Positions 25,854 through 34,929 of a stretch of 55,109 bases of DNA are shown here, one piece after another; the first letter of the stretch is position 1; every line of letters starts with the position of its first letter. Origin of the DNA: Nitrospinaceae bacterium (lineage in GTDB: Bacteria; Nitrospinota_A; UBA7883; JAJDBK01). A program made the position numbers and the translations under genes. The notes below the pieces were generated by a model. It searched no databases and was not told the DNA's origin. It worked only from the letters and a program-made list of their open reading frames with translations. The stretch spans positions 1-55,109 of the forward strand of contig JAJDBK010000058.1 of assembly GCA_029261405.1 (NCBI GenBank). Direction: 5' to 3'.

Positions 25854-27677
25854 GTGGGGAACAGGTTCTGTTTCGAGTCGTTGAGAGATTTCATCGCGCA
25901 CCTTGAGGTGGCCGGCGAGCTTGAAAGAATAAAAGCGTCGGTCTCATCGGAGCTTGAGATAACCGAAATCACCGACCGGGTAAGTAAATCGGCAGGGGGC
26001 GGAAAGGCGCTCCTGTTTGAAAATGTCGATAGCGGTAAAACGCCGGTCCTGATAAACGCTTTTGGTAGCGAACGACGAATGGCTACAGCTCTTGGCGTTG
26101 AGAATTTAGATGAGATAGGCGCCGACATACAGGCTCTTCTCGACATGAAACCGCCGACAACATTTGGGGAGAAACTCGGTTTTCTGCCGGAGCTGTTGCG
26201 GCTCTCTAAATGCGCCCCGAAATTAGTGGACGACCGGCGCGCTCCGTGTCAGGAGGTGGTTCTGCTCGGTGAAGATATCGACCTGGGAAAGTGGCCGATA
26301 TTAAAATGCTGGCCCGACGATGGTGGCCGGTTCATCACATTGCCCTCTGTATTCACGAAGTCTGTCGATGGCAAACGGAACGTCGGAGTCTACCGGTTAC
26401 AGGTGTTCAACGCCCGGACCACCGGAATGCACTGGCATATCCACAAGGATTCGGCCCTGTTTTACGATGAATATAAAAAACAGAACCGGAATATGGAGGT
26501 GGCCATCGCCATAGGGTGCGACCCGGCTACTGTATACGCCGCCACAGCGCCCCTTCCCCCCGGTCTCGACGAACTTTTGCTCGCCGGGTTTATAAGGGGA
26601 AAAAGTGTCGAACTCGTAAAATGCCAAACCATCGACATGGAGGTTCCCCGCACGGCGGAGATTGTCATAGAGGGATATGTAACGCCGGGGGAGAGCCGCA
26701 CCGAAGGGCCGTTCGGAGACCATACCGGTTATTATTCGTTAAGTGGTCAATACCCGGTATTTCACGTCACCGCCATAACACACCGGAAAAACCCGATCTA
26801 CCTGACAACCATCGTTGGCAAACCTCCCATGGAGGATTGTTATATGGGGAAAGCTACGGAGCGCATATTTCTGCCCCTGCTCAGGACGGTTAACCCGGAG
26901 ATAGTCGATTACGATCTGCCGTGGGAGGGGGTGTTCCACAACTGTGTCATTGTGTCGTTTAACAAACGGTACCCGGCGCAGGCGAACAAACTGATGAGTT
27001 CCCTTTGGGGAGCGGGCCAGATGTCGTTCGCCAAGATGATTCTGGCCGTAGACGCTGATATTGATGCGCACAACTACGATCTTGTGGCGAGGACCGCCCT
27101 TAACCGACTCGACGTTGATGGGGGGTATATCGTACCGGAGGGAACTCTCGACGTTCTCGATCATTCCGCCCCGAAACCGCTACATGGCTCCAAACTCGGT
27201 ATCGACGCCACCAAACCTGTGATAGGGGAGGAACGGGAAAAACCTGAATCGTGGGCCAACCGTGATCTGGCGCCTTTCACCAAAGCGGCTTCCGAAAATA
27301 AAAAAGTTGTCGCCCACGCCGTTCCTTATACCGACGTTGCCAATCCGTTGGCGATTATCGCGGTGGATAAACAAGAAGCGTTTGATGGCCGCAAAACCGC
27401 CCAGGCCGTTGCCGTGGGGGATACCGCCAATGCGATCAGAATATATCTGGTGGTGGACGGCGATGTCGATCCGAAAGAGTATCGTGTGGCCCTCTGGAAA
27501 TTTTTCAACAATGTCGATCCTTCCCGCGATATTTTTCATGAAAACCAGAGGCTGTTTATCGACGCCACCAAAAAATTGCCGGAAGAGGGGCATAAGCGGG
27601 AGTGGCCCGACGAGCTTGTTATGAGCGACGAGGTAGTTGAAAAAGTGGATACGATATGGCCCGGACTCGGCCTGTAG
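25854..27677 (+). CDS. UbiD-family decarboxylase
   Basis: Prenylated-FMN-dependent aromatic or alpha,beta-unsaturated acid decarboxylase family. At 607 residues it fits the longer bacterial branch often annotated as menaquinone biosynthesis decarboxylase. Visible blocks are KALLFENV near the N-terminus, GMHWHIHKDSA, AIAIGCDPATVYAATAPLP and EGPFGDHTGYYS. The GTG start lies inside the run of the GGAGGAGC site at the end of gpmI. No ubiX/prenyltransferase or other quinone gene is adjacent, so the substrate (ubiquinone or menaquinone precursor, or another acid) is undecided. Confidence 0.9.
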   Translation: MGNRFCFESLRDFIAHLEVAGELERIKASVSSELEITEITDRVSKSAGGGKALLFENVDSGKTPVLINAFGSERRMATALGVENLDEIGADIQALLDMKPPTTFGEKLGFLPELLRLSKCAPKLVDDRRAPCQEVVLLGEDIDLGKWPILKCWPDDGGRFITLPSVFTKSVDGKRNVGVYRLQVFNARTTGMHWHIHKDSALFYDEYKKQNRNMEVAIAIGCDPATVYAATAPLPPGLDELLLAGFIRGKSVELVKCQTIDMEVPRTAEIVIEGYVTPGESRTEGPFGDHTGYYSLSGQYPVFHVTAITHRKNPIYLTTIVGKPPMEDCYMGKATERIFLPLLRTVNPEIVDYDLPWEGVFHNCVIVSFNKRYPAQANKLMSSLWGAGQMSFAKMILAVDADIDAHNYDLVARTALNRLDVDGGYIVPEGTLDVLDHSAPKPLHGSKLGIDATKPVIGEEREKPESWANRDLAPFTKAASENKKVVAHAVPYTDVANPLAIIAVDKQEAFDGRKTAQAVAVGDTANAIRIYLVVDGDVDPKEYRVALWKFFNNVDPSRDIFHENQRLFIDATKKLPEEGHKREWPDELVMSDEVVEKVDTIWPGLGL

Positions 27678-27684
27678 ACGCTAA

Positions 27685-27906
27685 TTACTCTTTTTTGTTA
27701 AGCTCTTCCTTGAAATTTTTCACCGCCTGTTTTGCGTTGGCGGAGACATGACCTGCAATACCACGGGCGAGGTCGGAGGCGGCCCTGATCTCCGTTTCAT
27801 GATCGATAACAAACTTCCGGGCTGATTTCATAGTCTCTTTCCCCTTGTCGGAGGCGGCCCATTTAGCCACGGCGCCGATGGCGGTTACGATTTTCGGATT
27901 TGCCAT
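27685..27906 (-). CDS. small helical protein, unknown function
   Basis: 73 residues, rich in Ala and Lys, with no hydrophobic membrane stretch. A short N-terminal helix is followed by an amphipathic segment (ASDLARGIAGHVSANAKQAV). The start MANPK is preceded by AAAGGAATGAATAA, an acceptable ribosome binding site. It points against ubiD, with only 7 bp between stops. I do not recognise a family, and the short length leaves some doubt. Confidence 0.55.
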   Translation of the reverse strand: MANPKIVTAIGAVAKWAASDKGKETMKSARKFVIDHETEIRAASDLARGIAGHVSANAKQAVKNFKEELNKKE

Positions 27907-27969
27907 TTATTCATTCCTTTTTACAGCTATTATACGCCAACCGTCCTTCTTTGATATCATATTTGGCCT

Positions 27970-28944
27970 ATGAACGCATATGTAATCAGACGGCTGTTGT
28001 TAATGATCCCGATGATGATCGGTGTGACACTGATCTCGTTTACCATCATCCACCTGGCCCCGGGCGAACCGATGGCGCAACAGACCGACCTGAACCCGAA
28101 CGCCTCCCCTGAATCACTAAAACGGCTAAGAGAGCTATACCACCTCGACAAACCACTCTATGTTCAATATTACATCTGGGTGAAAAAGATCGTCGTGCTC
28201 GATTTCGGGGATTCTTTTTCGATTGACGCCCGTCCGGTCCTCGACAAGATAGCCGAGCGGATTCCGATAACCCTGACGCTCAACGCTCTCTCGCTTATCA
28301 TAGTGCTGGTGGTCTCGATCCCTATTGGAGTATATTCGGCTATCAGGCCCTATTCGCTCTTTGACAAGATAGCCACCTTCTTTGTCTTCTTCGGGTTTTC
28401 GATGCCGACCTTCTGGCTGGCTCTCCTGCTGATGCTCTTTTTCGGTGTCTGGCTCGAATGGCTCCCCATATCGGGAATTGAATCGTATAACCACGACTCC
28501 CTCTCACCAGTCGGCAGGTTTATCGACTATACAGAACACCTGCTCATGCCGGCGCTTGTGGCGGGGCTGACCAGCCTTGCGGGTCTCTCGAGGTTCACCC
28601 GCCAGAACATGCTGGAAGTTATCAGGCAAGATTATGTGGTGACAGCGAGAGCGAAAGGTTTGAATGAAAACGTGGTGGTCTATAAACATTGCCTCAAAAA
28701 CGCCATGTTGCCGGTGGTGACCATTCTGGCCCTTTCGATTCCGGGTCTTATCGGCGGCTCCGTTATCTTCGAGACGATCTACGCGATTCCGGGGATGGGC
28801 CAGCTTTTTTTCCAGTCTGTGATGTCACGCGACTATCCCCTTATCATGGGCATTCTGGTGATAGGCTCTTTCCTGACCCTGCTTGCAAACCTGCTTGCTG
28901 ATATCGCCTACGCTTTCGTCGATCCGAGGATAGCGTATGAATAA
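27970..28944 (+). CDS. Dpp/Opp-type ABC transporter permease (DppB-like)
   Basis: 324-residue inner-membrane permease of the peptide/nickel uptake class. It begins MNAYVIRRLLLMIPMMIGV, a stereotyped start for DppB/OppB/GsiC, and has about six helices. The EAA loop near the C-terminus reads VVTARAKGLNENVVVYKHCLKNA, followed by IPGMGQLFF. The 3' end overlaps the partner permease by 8 bp. No ATPase or substrate-binding protein gene is adjacent. Confidence 0.93.
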   Translation: MNAYVIRRLLLMIPMMIGVTLISFTIIHLAPGEPMAQQTDLNPNASPESLKRLRELYHLDKPLYVQYYIWVKKIVVLDFGDSFSIDARPVLDKIAERIPITLTLNALSLIIVLVVSIPIGVYSAIRPYSLFDKIATFFVFFGFSMPTFWLALLLMLFFGVWLEWLPISGIESYNHDSLSPVGRFIDYTEHLLMPALVAGLTSLAGLSRFTRQNMLEVIRQDYVVTARAKGLNENVVVYKHCLKNAMLPVVTILALSIPGLIGGSVIFETIYAIPGMGQLFFQSVMSRDYPLIMGILVIGSFLTLLANLLADIAYAFVDPRIAYE

Positions 28945-29812
28945 CGTAGCGGTACCCAAAACGTTTTCAGAGCTTTTCATATATAAATTCAAGCGCAACG
29001 TCATGGCGGTGGCGGGGGCTGTGGTGGTGTTTATTCTTTTTGTGGTAGCCGCCTTTGCTCCGGTGATAGCTCCCTACGACCCTTCGGAGATAAATACGAA
29101 GATCATTCTGCTTGCCCCGTCGATAGATCATCTTTGCGGCACCGATGATCTGGGGCGGGATGTCTTCTCGCGCATGGTATTCGGTTCGCGTATATCACTT
29201 ACCGTCGGTTTCGTTGCGGTGGGGATCGCTACCCTGATAGGCGTATTTATCGGCGCCGTATCGGGTTATTTCGGAGGATGGGTCGATTCTGCGCTGATGA
29301 GATTCGTCGATCTGATGCTCACTATTCCAAGTTTCTTTCTGATCCTGGCGGTGATAGCCTTCATGGAGCCATCCATCTATAACATTATGATCGTCATAGG
29401 TGTTACTGGCTGGATGAGTGTGGCCAGACTCGTCCGGGCGGAGTTTCTGGCGTTAAAAGAGCGCGATTTTGTCACTTCGGCAAAGGCTCTCGGCGCCACC
29501 AACAGCGTTATCATTATTCGTCATATCCTGCCGAACGCCATGTCGCCCGTCCTCGTCTCCGCCACCCTCGGAGTAGCCGGAGCGATCCTGACCGAATCGT
29601 CTCTCTCGTTTCTCGGTATCGGGGTTCAGCCTCCCACGCCAAGCTGGGGTAACATTCTGACCCTCGGCAAGGACAACATCGAATACGCCTGGTGGCTGTC
29701 GGTTTACCCCGGCATGGCCATACTGGTTACCGTCCTCGGATATAACCTTCTGGGGGAGGGTGTTCGCGACGCTCTCGATCCGAGGATAGTCATTCACTCA
29801 GAATTAGAGTAA
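28937..29812 (+). CDS. Dpp/Opp-type ABC transporter permease (DppC-like)
   Basis: Second permease of the pair, 291 residues. It has the DppC-type N-terminal helix and APYDPSEIN, then GTDDLGRDVFSRMVFGSRISL, the EAA loop FVTSAKALGATNSVIIIRHILPNA and SFLGIGVQPPTPSWG near the end. It overlaps the DppB-like gene by 8 bp. The transporter needs ATPases (DppD/F type) and a periplasmic binding protein encoded elsewhere. The substrate (peptide, nickel or other) cannot be read from the permeases. Confidence 0.93.
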   Translation: MNNVAVPKTFSELFIYKFKRNVMAVAGAVVVFILFVVAAFAPVIAPYDPSEINTKIILLAPSIDHLCGTDDLGRDVFSRMVFGSRISLTVGFVAVGIATLIGVFIGAVSGYFGGWVDSALMRFVDLMLTIPSFFLILAVIAFMEPSIYNIMIVIGVTGWMSVARLVRAEFLALKERDFVTSAKALGATNSVIIIRHILPNAMSPVLVSATLGVAGAILTESSLSFLGIGVQPPTPSWGNILTLGKDNIEYAWWLSVYPGMAILVTVLGYNLLGEGVRDALDPRIVIHSELE

Positions 29813-29864
29813 ACTGATCGTTTATATACAATCTAAACCAGGAACGGATATAACGGGAGTTTCC

Positions 29865-30197
29865 ATGGATACCTACTACAACCCGGAAGACCTTGGCAAA
29901 TTCGGAGATATGGGGAAAGACGCGCCGGAACTCGCCAAAAAGTTTTTCGAATATTACAGTAAGGTGTTTGAAGAGGGGGCGCTTACCCAGAGAGAGAAAT
30001 CCCTTATCGCCCTCGCGGTGGCCCACGCCGTTCAGTGCCCTTACTGCATAGACGCCTACACAAAAGACAGCCTTGAAAAAGGCTCCAACAAAGAGGAGAT
30101 GACCGAGGCGGTCCATGTGGCGGTGGCTATCCGTGGAGGCGCTTCGCTGGTGCATGGTGTACAGATGCGAAACGTCGCCGATAAACTCTCCATGTAA
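29865..30197 (+). CDS. arsenosugar biosynthesis-associated peroxidase-like (carboxymuconolactone decarboxylase/AhpD fold) protein
   Basis: 110-residue protein of the CMD/AhpD-like fold. ALTQREKSLIALAVAHAVQC leads to the redox-type CPYC motif (C58, C61). The start MDTYYNPEDLGKFG and the tail GASLVHGVQMRN match the small subfamily that accompanies arsS. It is 21 bp upstream of the radical SAM gene, which supports that assignment. The exact reaction is not known; a thiol-peroxidase or thiol-handling role is inferred from the CXXC. Confidence 0.88.
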   Translation: MDTYYNPEDLGKFGDMGKDAPELAKKFFEYYSKVFEEGALTQREKSLIALAVAHAVQCPYCIDAYTKDSLEKGSNKEEMTEAVHVAVAIRGGASLVHGVQMRNVADKLSM

Positions 30198-30218
30198 GAG
30201 TTTTGAGGAATATACAGA

Positions 30219-31214
30219 GTGGACACATTGAGGGGTATTGAGGAGATCGAAAGCGAAGCCGGGTATCTCCCCTTCGGGCGGGCGCTGGTCGAAAACGGCC
30301 TGACCCTTATCAGGGAAAAGACAGTAACCTGCCAGGTGAACTTGGGTTACCTGTGCAACCTGACTTGCCACCATTGTCATGTCGAAGCTGGTCCGCACCG
30401 GACGGAGCTTATGGATGAGACCACGGTAAGACAGGTTACAGCCTACATAAAACGATCCGGTTTCACCACCCTTGATATCACGGGCGGCGCTCCTGAGATG
30501 AACCCCAACCTTCCGACCCTGATTGAGCTTGTCCGGCCATTTGTCAAGACCATAATGGTCCGCTCGAACCTGACCCTTCTCACCGGCGCGAAAAAAGAGT
30601 TGCTTGAGACTTTCCAGGCGAACAAGGTGGCGATAGTGGCCTCCCTTCCTTCATTAAGCAAGGCGCAGACCGAGGCGCAAAGAGGGGGCGGAGTATTTGC
30701 AAAGAGTGTATCGGCCATTAAAATGCTTAACGAACTCGGATACGCAAAGGAAGGGAGCGGACTGGAGCTAAACCTCGTGGCCAACCCGGCCGGGGCGTTC
30801 CTGTCGGCGCCGCAGGAGAATGTGGAAAGAAGGTTTCGGACAGAACTGAAACGGAAATGGGGAGTTATATTTAACAACCTGTTCGCCCTCTCTAACGTTC
30901 CGATAGGAAGGTTTGAAAAGTGGCTACACGATTCGGGAAACCTCGATAACTATCTCCAGAGACTCGCCGAGAGTTTTAACCCGAAAGCCATATCGGGTGT
31001 AATGTGCAAAAGCCAGATTTCAGTGGCGTGGGACGGCAGTATCTACGATTGCGATTTTCATCTGGCCAAGGGGATCGACCCGCCATCTGGAAAGACTCAC
31101 GTTGGTGACACGGAAGGCCCACCACCGCCAGGATCGCCCATCGCTGTGGCGGACCATTGTTACACATGCACCGCCGGAGCCGGTTTCACCTGCGGCGGGG
31201 CGATAGAATCGTAG
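30219..31214 (+). CDS. arsS: radical SAM protein, ArsS type (arsenosugar biosynthesis)
   Basis: Radical SAM enzyme of 331 residues. The 4Fe-4S motif CX3CX2C is at C46, C50 and C53 (GYLCNLTCHHCHVEAGPHR). A cysteine-rich tail follows, CYTCTAGAGFTCGG (C314, C317, C325), typical of the ArsS branch, some members of which are selenoproteins. Here all positions are cysteine and the stop is TAG. In known systems ArsM makes dimethylarsenate and ArsS adds a SAM-derived adenosyl group on the way to arsenosugars. The start is GTG with GAGG upstream. No arsM, arsR or efflux gene lies in the window; pdxJ follows after 4 bp. Confidence 0.88.
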   Translation: MDTLRGIEEIESEAGYLPFGRALVENGLTLIREKTVTCQVNLGYLCNLTCHHCHVEAGPHRTELMDETTVRQVTAYIKRSGFTTLDITGGAPEMNPNLPTLIELVRPFVKTIMVRSNLTLLTGAKKELLETFQANKVAIVASLPSLSKAQTEAQRGGGVFAKSVSAIKMLNELGYAKEGSGLELNLVANPAGAFLSAPQENVERRFRTELKRKWGVIFNNLFALSNVPIGRFEKWLHDSGNLDNYLQRLAESFNPKAISGVMCKSQISVAWDGSIYDCDFHLAKGIDPPSGKTHVGDTEGPPPPGSPIAVADHCYTCTAGAGFTCGGAIES

Positions 31215-31218
31215 AAAA

Positions 31219-31944
31219 ATGGCGAAACTTTGTGTAAATGTCGATCATGTCGCCACAGTGCGGCAGGCCAGGATGATAACCAACCCCGATCCGCTCGAGG
31301 CGGCGTTATTGGCTGAATCGGCCGGAGCGGTCGGCATTACCATACACCTGCGGGAAGACCGTCGTCATATTCAAGACAAAGATGTGCCGAGAATTAAAAA
31401 GGGTATAAATACAAAACTCAACCTCGAAATGGCGTTGGCGAATGAGATCGTGGAAATCGCCCACAAGGTAAAACCTCATCAGGTCACCTTCGTACCTGAA
31501 AAACGGAGGGAGATTACAACAGAGGGTGGTCTTGATATCACTAAAGGCCGACGTAAAACAAAAAAAATCATTGATGGTTTCAAAGATCGAAAGATCGTGG
31601 TCTCCCTATTTATCGACCCGGACGAAGATCAGATCAGGGTGGCGCATGACCTTTCAGCGGACGCCATCGAGATCAATACCGGGGCCTATTCAGAGGCTGG
31701 AACTAAAAGAGAGATAAAATCACGGCTGAGAAAAATCGAGAAGGGGGCTATACTTGCGAACAACCTTGGACTGGCTACCCACGCCGGACATGGTCTGAAC
31801 GTTAACAACGTCGGAGCGATAGCCGCAATTTCCACTGTGGAAGAGCTCAATATCGGTCACAGTATTGTTAGTCGAGCCATAATGATCGGGTTTTCCTCCG
31901 CCGTGAAGGAAATGATCGGCGCTATTACAACCAGAATAGGATGA
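31219..31944 (+). CDS. pdxJ: pyridoxine 5'-phosphate synthase
   Basis: Condenses 1-deoxyxylulose-5-phosphate with 3-amino-2-oxopropyl phosphate to make pyridoxine 5'-phosphate in the DXP-dependent vitamin B6 pathway. Visible blocks are LCVNVDHVATVRQAR at the N-terminus, GITIHLREDRRHI, VTFVPEKRREITTEGGLD and the phosphate-binding end LATHAGHGLNVNNV. At 241 residues it has standard length. PLP made by this pathway would serve alr and the cysteine desulfurase-like protein, but there is no direct gene link. Confidence 0.97.
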   Translation: MAKLCVNVDHVATVRQARMITNPDPLEAALLAESAGAVGITIHLREDRRHIQDKDVPRIKKGINTKLNLEMALANEIVEIAHKVKPHQVTFVPEKRREITTEGGLDITKGRRKTKKIIDGFKDRKIVVSLFIDPDEDQIRVAHDLSADAIEINTGAYSEAGTKREIKSRLRKIEKGAILANNLGLATHAGHGLNVNNVGAIAAISTVEELNIGHSIVSRAIMIGFSSAVKEMIGAITTRIG

Positions 31945-31957
31945 CGGAGAGAACGAA

Positions 31958-32950
31958 ATGAATCATCAGGACGTTGAAATTCTATTAAAATCGGCCGAGG
32001 ACAAGGACGGAAACGTCCGGAAAGCCACAGCGATAGCCCTCAAAGGGGCGGAAGACTCACCCTACGCGAAAAACGCTCTTATCAAGATGCTCAAGGACAA
32101 GGTGTGGCAGGTCCGTGAGTCGGCCATAACGTCCCTCGGCGCTCTTCGTGTATCTGAAGCCGGTGATTACCTTATGGGAGTTCTTTTGGCCGAGGACGAA
32201 GGCTCCGCCAGAAAAGCGATTCTGACGTGGGCGGTGGCCAAGGGTGATCCGGCGGCGGCCAATGAGAAGAAACCGGGAGCTGTCCCCGGACTGGGCGGTT
32301 CGGCTCCGAAGCCGAAAAAGGAGGGGGAGCCGTGGCAGATAAAAAAAGCGGCGGCTCTGGCCTTGAGCAGAATCAGGCCCGATATAGCCGCTGAACCACT
32401 TATGGGCGCCTTGGGGACCGATAATGTTCCGGCCAAGACAGCCTCCATGATCGGCCTTGCCAACATAAACGCTGAGGAGGCGATTGATCCCATTATCGAA
32501 ATCCTCGGTTCCGAAGACTCCAACTTGAGAAAGGTAGCCGCCACCACCCTTGGCAGACTAAAAGCTGTTACGGCTACCGAAAAGCTGATAGGGCTTCTCG
32601 AAGACGAGAAACAATATGTCAGGATTGAGGCTGTTATCGCTCTTAACCATATCAAACCACCTGAAGCCTTGGAGGCTCTGGGAAAGATGTTCGAGTCTGA
32701 AGCGAGTTACGAGGTGCGGAAGGTGTGCGCAACGGCGCTGGGCAACCTGCGTGACCCCGCCGCCATGGAGCCGCTCTCAAAGGCGTTGAAGGACAGCAAC
32801 TGGATGGTGCAAAAGGCGGCGGTGGACGCTCTTATCAACCTGCGAAACCCCGATGTTATCGCGATCCTGTCGCCAGTCCTGACCGATGAGCACGAAGAGG
32901 TAAGGGGCTCTGCGGCTGTCGGCATTATTCGCCTGAGTACACTGGCATAA
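31958..32950 (+). CDS. HEAT-repeat protein
   Basis: 330 residues of alpha-helical repeats of about 31 residues, recognised by VRKATAIALKG, VWQVRESAITSLGAL, NLRKVAATTLGRL, YVRIEAVIALNHI and VQKAAVDALINL. After the third repeat there is an unstructured Pro/Gly/Lys linker (about 96-125). There is no signal peptide or lyase motif I can point to, though PBS-lyase-like HEAT proteins look similar. Probably a protein-binding scaffold. It sits 13 bp after pdxJ and before the REC-TPR gene. Confidence 0.87.
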   Translation: MNHQDVEILLKSAEDKDGNVRKATAIALKGAEDSPYAKNALIKMLKDKVWQVRESAITSLGALRVSEAGDYLMGVLLAEDEGSARKAILTWAVAKGDPAAANEKKPGAVPGLGGSAPKPKKEGEPWQIKKAAALALSRIRPDIAAEPLMGALGTDNVPAKTASMIGLANINAEEAIDPIIEILGSEDSNLRKVAATTLGRLKAVTATEKLIGLLEDEKQYVRIEAVIALNHIKPPEALEALGKMFESEASYEVRKVCATALGNLRDPAAMEPLSKALKDSNWMVQKAAVDALINLRNPDVIAILSPVLTDEHEEVRGSAAVGIIRLSTLA

Positions 32951-33016
32951 CTTATGTTAAACTAAGCGCCAACTGATGTAGTATCATAAAAAAAGCTTAA
33001 ATTACTGGTAAAGAAC

Positions 33017-34186
33017 ATGGTGGCCCCCAAGCCGAATTATGACTTCAAGGGCATGTCTGTCCTCATCGTAGACGATATGGCCAATATGCGCCGTACCGTT
33101 AAGGGAATGCTCCGCTTTCTCGGTTTTGAGAAAATATCAGAAGCCACAAACGGAAAAGAAGCGCTCGACAAGGCCATTGCCGCCAAGTTCGACTTGATTA
33201 TAGCGGACTGGAATATGCCGACCATGCACGGTCTGGAACTTCTGCAACATGTGCGAGCCGATTCGGCTAACAGGACCACACCTTTTGTGATGATTACAGC
33301 CGAGATGTCGGAAGCGAAAATAGTCGCCGCCGCAGAATCGGAGGTGGACGGTTATATGCTAAAACCGTTTGTAGCCAAACAGCTGGAGGAAAAGATCAAA
33401 TCCATACTCCAGCACAGGGCCGATCCTTCTCCGTTTGAAAAGCATATGCACGCGGGACAGATGCTCATGGAGGCCAATTCACCTGAACACGCCATTGACG
33501 AATTCGAGGCGGCTCTGGAATTAAGGCCTGAATCGGCGAGAGCGCAACAGGCTGTTGGTGACGCCTACCGAAGTATGGGAGATTCGCATAAGGCGGAAAG
33601 ATGCTACATGGAATCGACGAGGATCAATCCTCAATTCACAAAGGGGTACGAGGCTCTGGGAGATGTTTACGCCGAACGAGGTGAGGACGCCAAAGCGATA
33701 GAGAACCTCGAAAAAGCGACAAGAATCAGCCCCAGCAACGCCACACGTCAGATGGCCCTGGGCAAACTTTACATGAAAACCGGTGAGACGGAGAAAGCGA
33801 ACGCCGCTCTGGACATCGCCATCAAGAACTCCAGATATAACGCCGCCCTCCATACAGAGATCGGGGAGATCTTCCTGAAACAAGGGGATGATTCGAGAGC
33901 CGCTGAGGCTTTTTCAAGCTCCCTGGGCATAGACGAAAGCGCCCACGTCTGCAACCGCCTCGGAATAGCCTTGAGAAAGAAGAAAAAGTTTGACGAAGCG
34001 CTTAACGTTTACAATAAGGCAATAAAACTGGAACCGGAAAACGAGGTTATTCATTACAACATGTCCCGGCTTCATATCGAAATGGGTAACATGAAACTTG
34101 CAAGGGAGTCCCTGAGAACCGCTCTCGAAATCGATCCTGGTTTTACCGAGGCGAGGGCTCTTCTGGACAAGGTAGAGATGATCTGA
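33017..34186 (+). CDS. response regulator receiver domain fused to TPR repeats
   Basis: Residues 10-130 are a CheY-like receiver with acidic pocket D19/D20, phospho-acceptor D64 (IIADWNMP), T94 and K116 (MLKPF). About seven TPR units fill 140-389 (for example AKAIENLEKATRISPSNA, DEALNVYNKAIKLEPENEV). There is no DNA-binding or enzymatic output, so phosphorylation would act through protein contacts. A FliL-like protein follows 110 bp downstream, compatible with a motility or surface-behaviour role, but no histidine kinase is here. Confidence 0.93.
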   Translation: MVAPKPNYDFKGMSVLIVDDMANMRRTVKGMLRFLGFEKISEATNGKEALDKAIAAKFDLIIADWNMPTMHGLELLQHVRADSANRTTPFVMITAEMSEAKIVAAAESEVDGYMLKPFVAKQLEEKIKSILQHRADPSPFEKHMHAGQMLMEANSPEHAIDEFEAALELRPESARAQQAVGDAYRSMGDSHKAERCYMESTRINPQFTKGYEALGDVYAERGEDAKAIENLEKATRISPSNATRQMALGKLYMKTGETEKANAALDIAIKNSRYNAALHTEIGEIFLKQGDDSRAAEAFSSSLGIDESAHVCNRLGIALRKKKKFDEALNVYNKAIKLEPENEVIHYNMSRLHIEMGNMKLARESLRTALEIDPGFTEARALLDKVEMI

Positions 34187-34296
34187 TCCCCCTTGTAACG
34201 TTGGCCTCCAATATTTCGTTGGGCTACGTTTATATGGGCGAGATTTCCCCTGTTGTACCTCGCCACCATTGATGAACCATAATTTTCTTAACTGAC

Positions 34297-34929
34297 GTGG
34301 CGGAAAAGAAAAAACAGAGAACAGAACTCGATATCGACGATGTCGATTTTCCGGTCCCGTCAGCCCCCACCCCGGAGCCGGTCGCTCCTGCGCCGGAGGA
34401 GAAGGTCGCCCTTGTCGAAGAGGAACCTACCGAACCGAAGGAACCGTTCAAAATCACATTGGTTCAGATTCTGATCGGAATCATCGTTGTCATAGTTTTA
34501 GGGCTGATCTGGCTGATATTTATTTCCGAACCACCGGCGCCGGTCGTTATAGTTCCTGAAAAGACAGAGACTCCGGTAACCGCCAAGCCAGCGCCCGTGG
34601 AGGAGGTCATCCCCGACGCCGTAATAAAACCGGTCTACCTCTTCGAGCCATTCATCCTTCCACTAAAAGGATCAAAAGGGAAAGAGAAATATCTCAAGAT
34701 CAGTTTTGCGGCGGAGATGAGCGGCGAGGAGGTGAAAAGTGAAATCGAACGAAACCTGGTTCTTGTCCGGGAGAATATCTATCTGTTGCTGCGAGGTCTC
34801 TCCGAACGCGACTTTAACAATGAGGAGAAGAGGAAAGCGACCCTGATAAACGTAGCCATCGCCGTTAACCTCTCCATTCAGTCCGGCGCCATTACAAGAG
34901 CATTGGTTACTGAGATAACAATATTCTAG
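34297..34929 (+). CDS. FliL-like membrane protein
   Basis: 210 residues: an acidic, proline-rich cytoplasmic segment (1-50), one helix (54-77), a Pro/Val/Glu-rich linker (80-110), and a periplasmic domain ending RALVTEITIF. The domain pattern (YLKISFAAEMSGEEVKSEIE, VRENIYLLLRGLSERDF, LINVAIAVNLSIQSGAI) matches FliL, which sits around the flagellar stator. It is isolated from other flagellar genes, so it could also be one of the FliL-like proteins with non-flagellar roles. The GTG start has no strong site. The stop codon overlaps the convergent DUF481 stop in CTAG. Confidence 0.82.
   Translation: MAEKKKQRTELDIDDVDFPVPSAPTPEPVAPAPEEKVALVEEEPTEPKEPFKITLVQILIGIIVVIVLGLIWLIFISEPPAPVVIVPEKTETPVTAKPAPVEEVIPDAVIKPVYLFEPFILPLKGSKGKEKYLKISFAAEMSGEEVKSEIERNLVLVRENIYLLLRGLSERDFNNEEKRKATLINVAIAVNLSIQSGAITRALVTEITIF

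Noticed and set aside
30219-31214. ArsS as a possible selenoprotein
   Set aside because: All tail positions are cysteine codons, the stop is TAG, and no in-frame TGA with a downstream hairpin is present.
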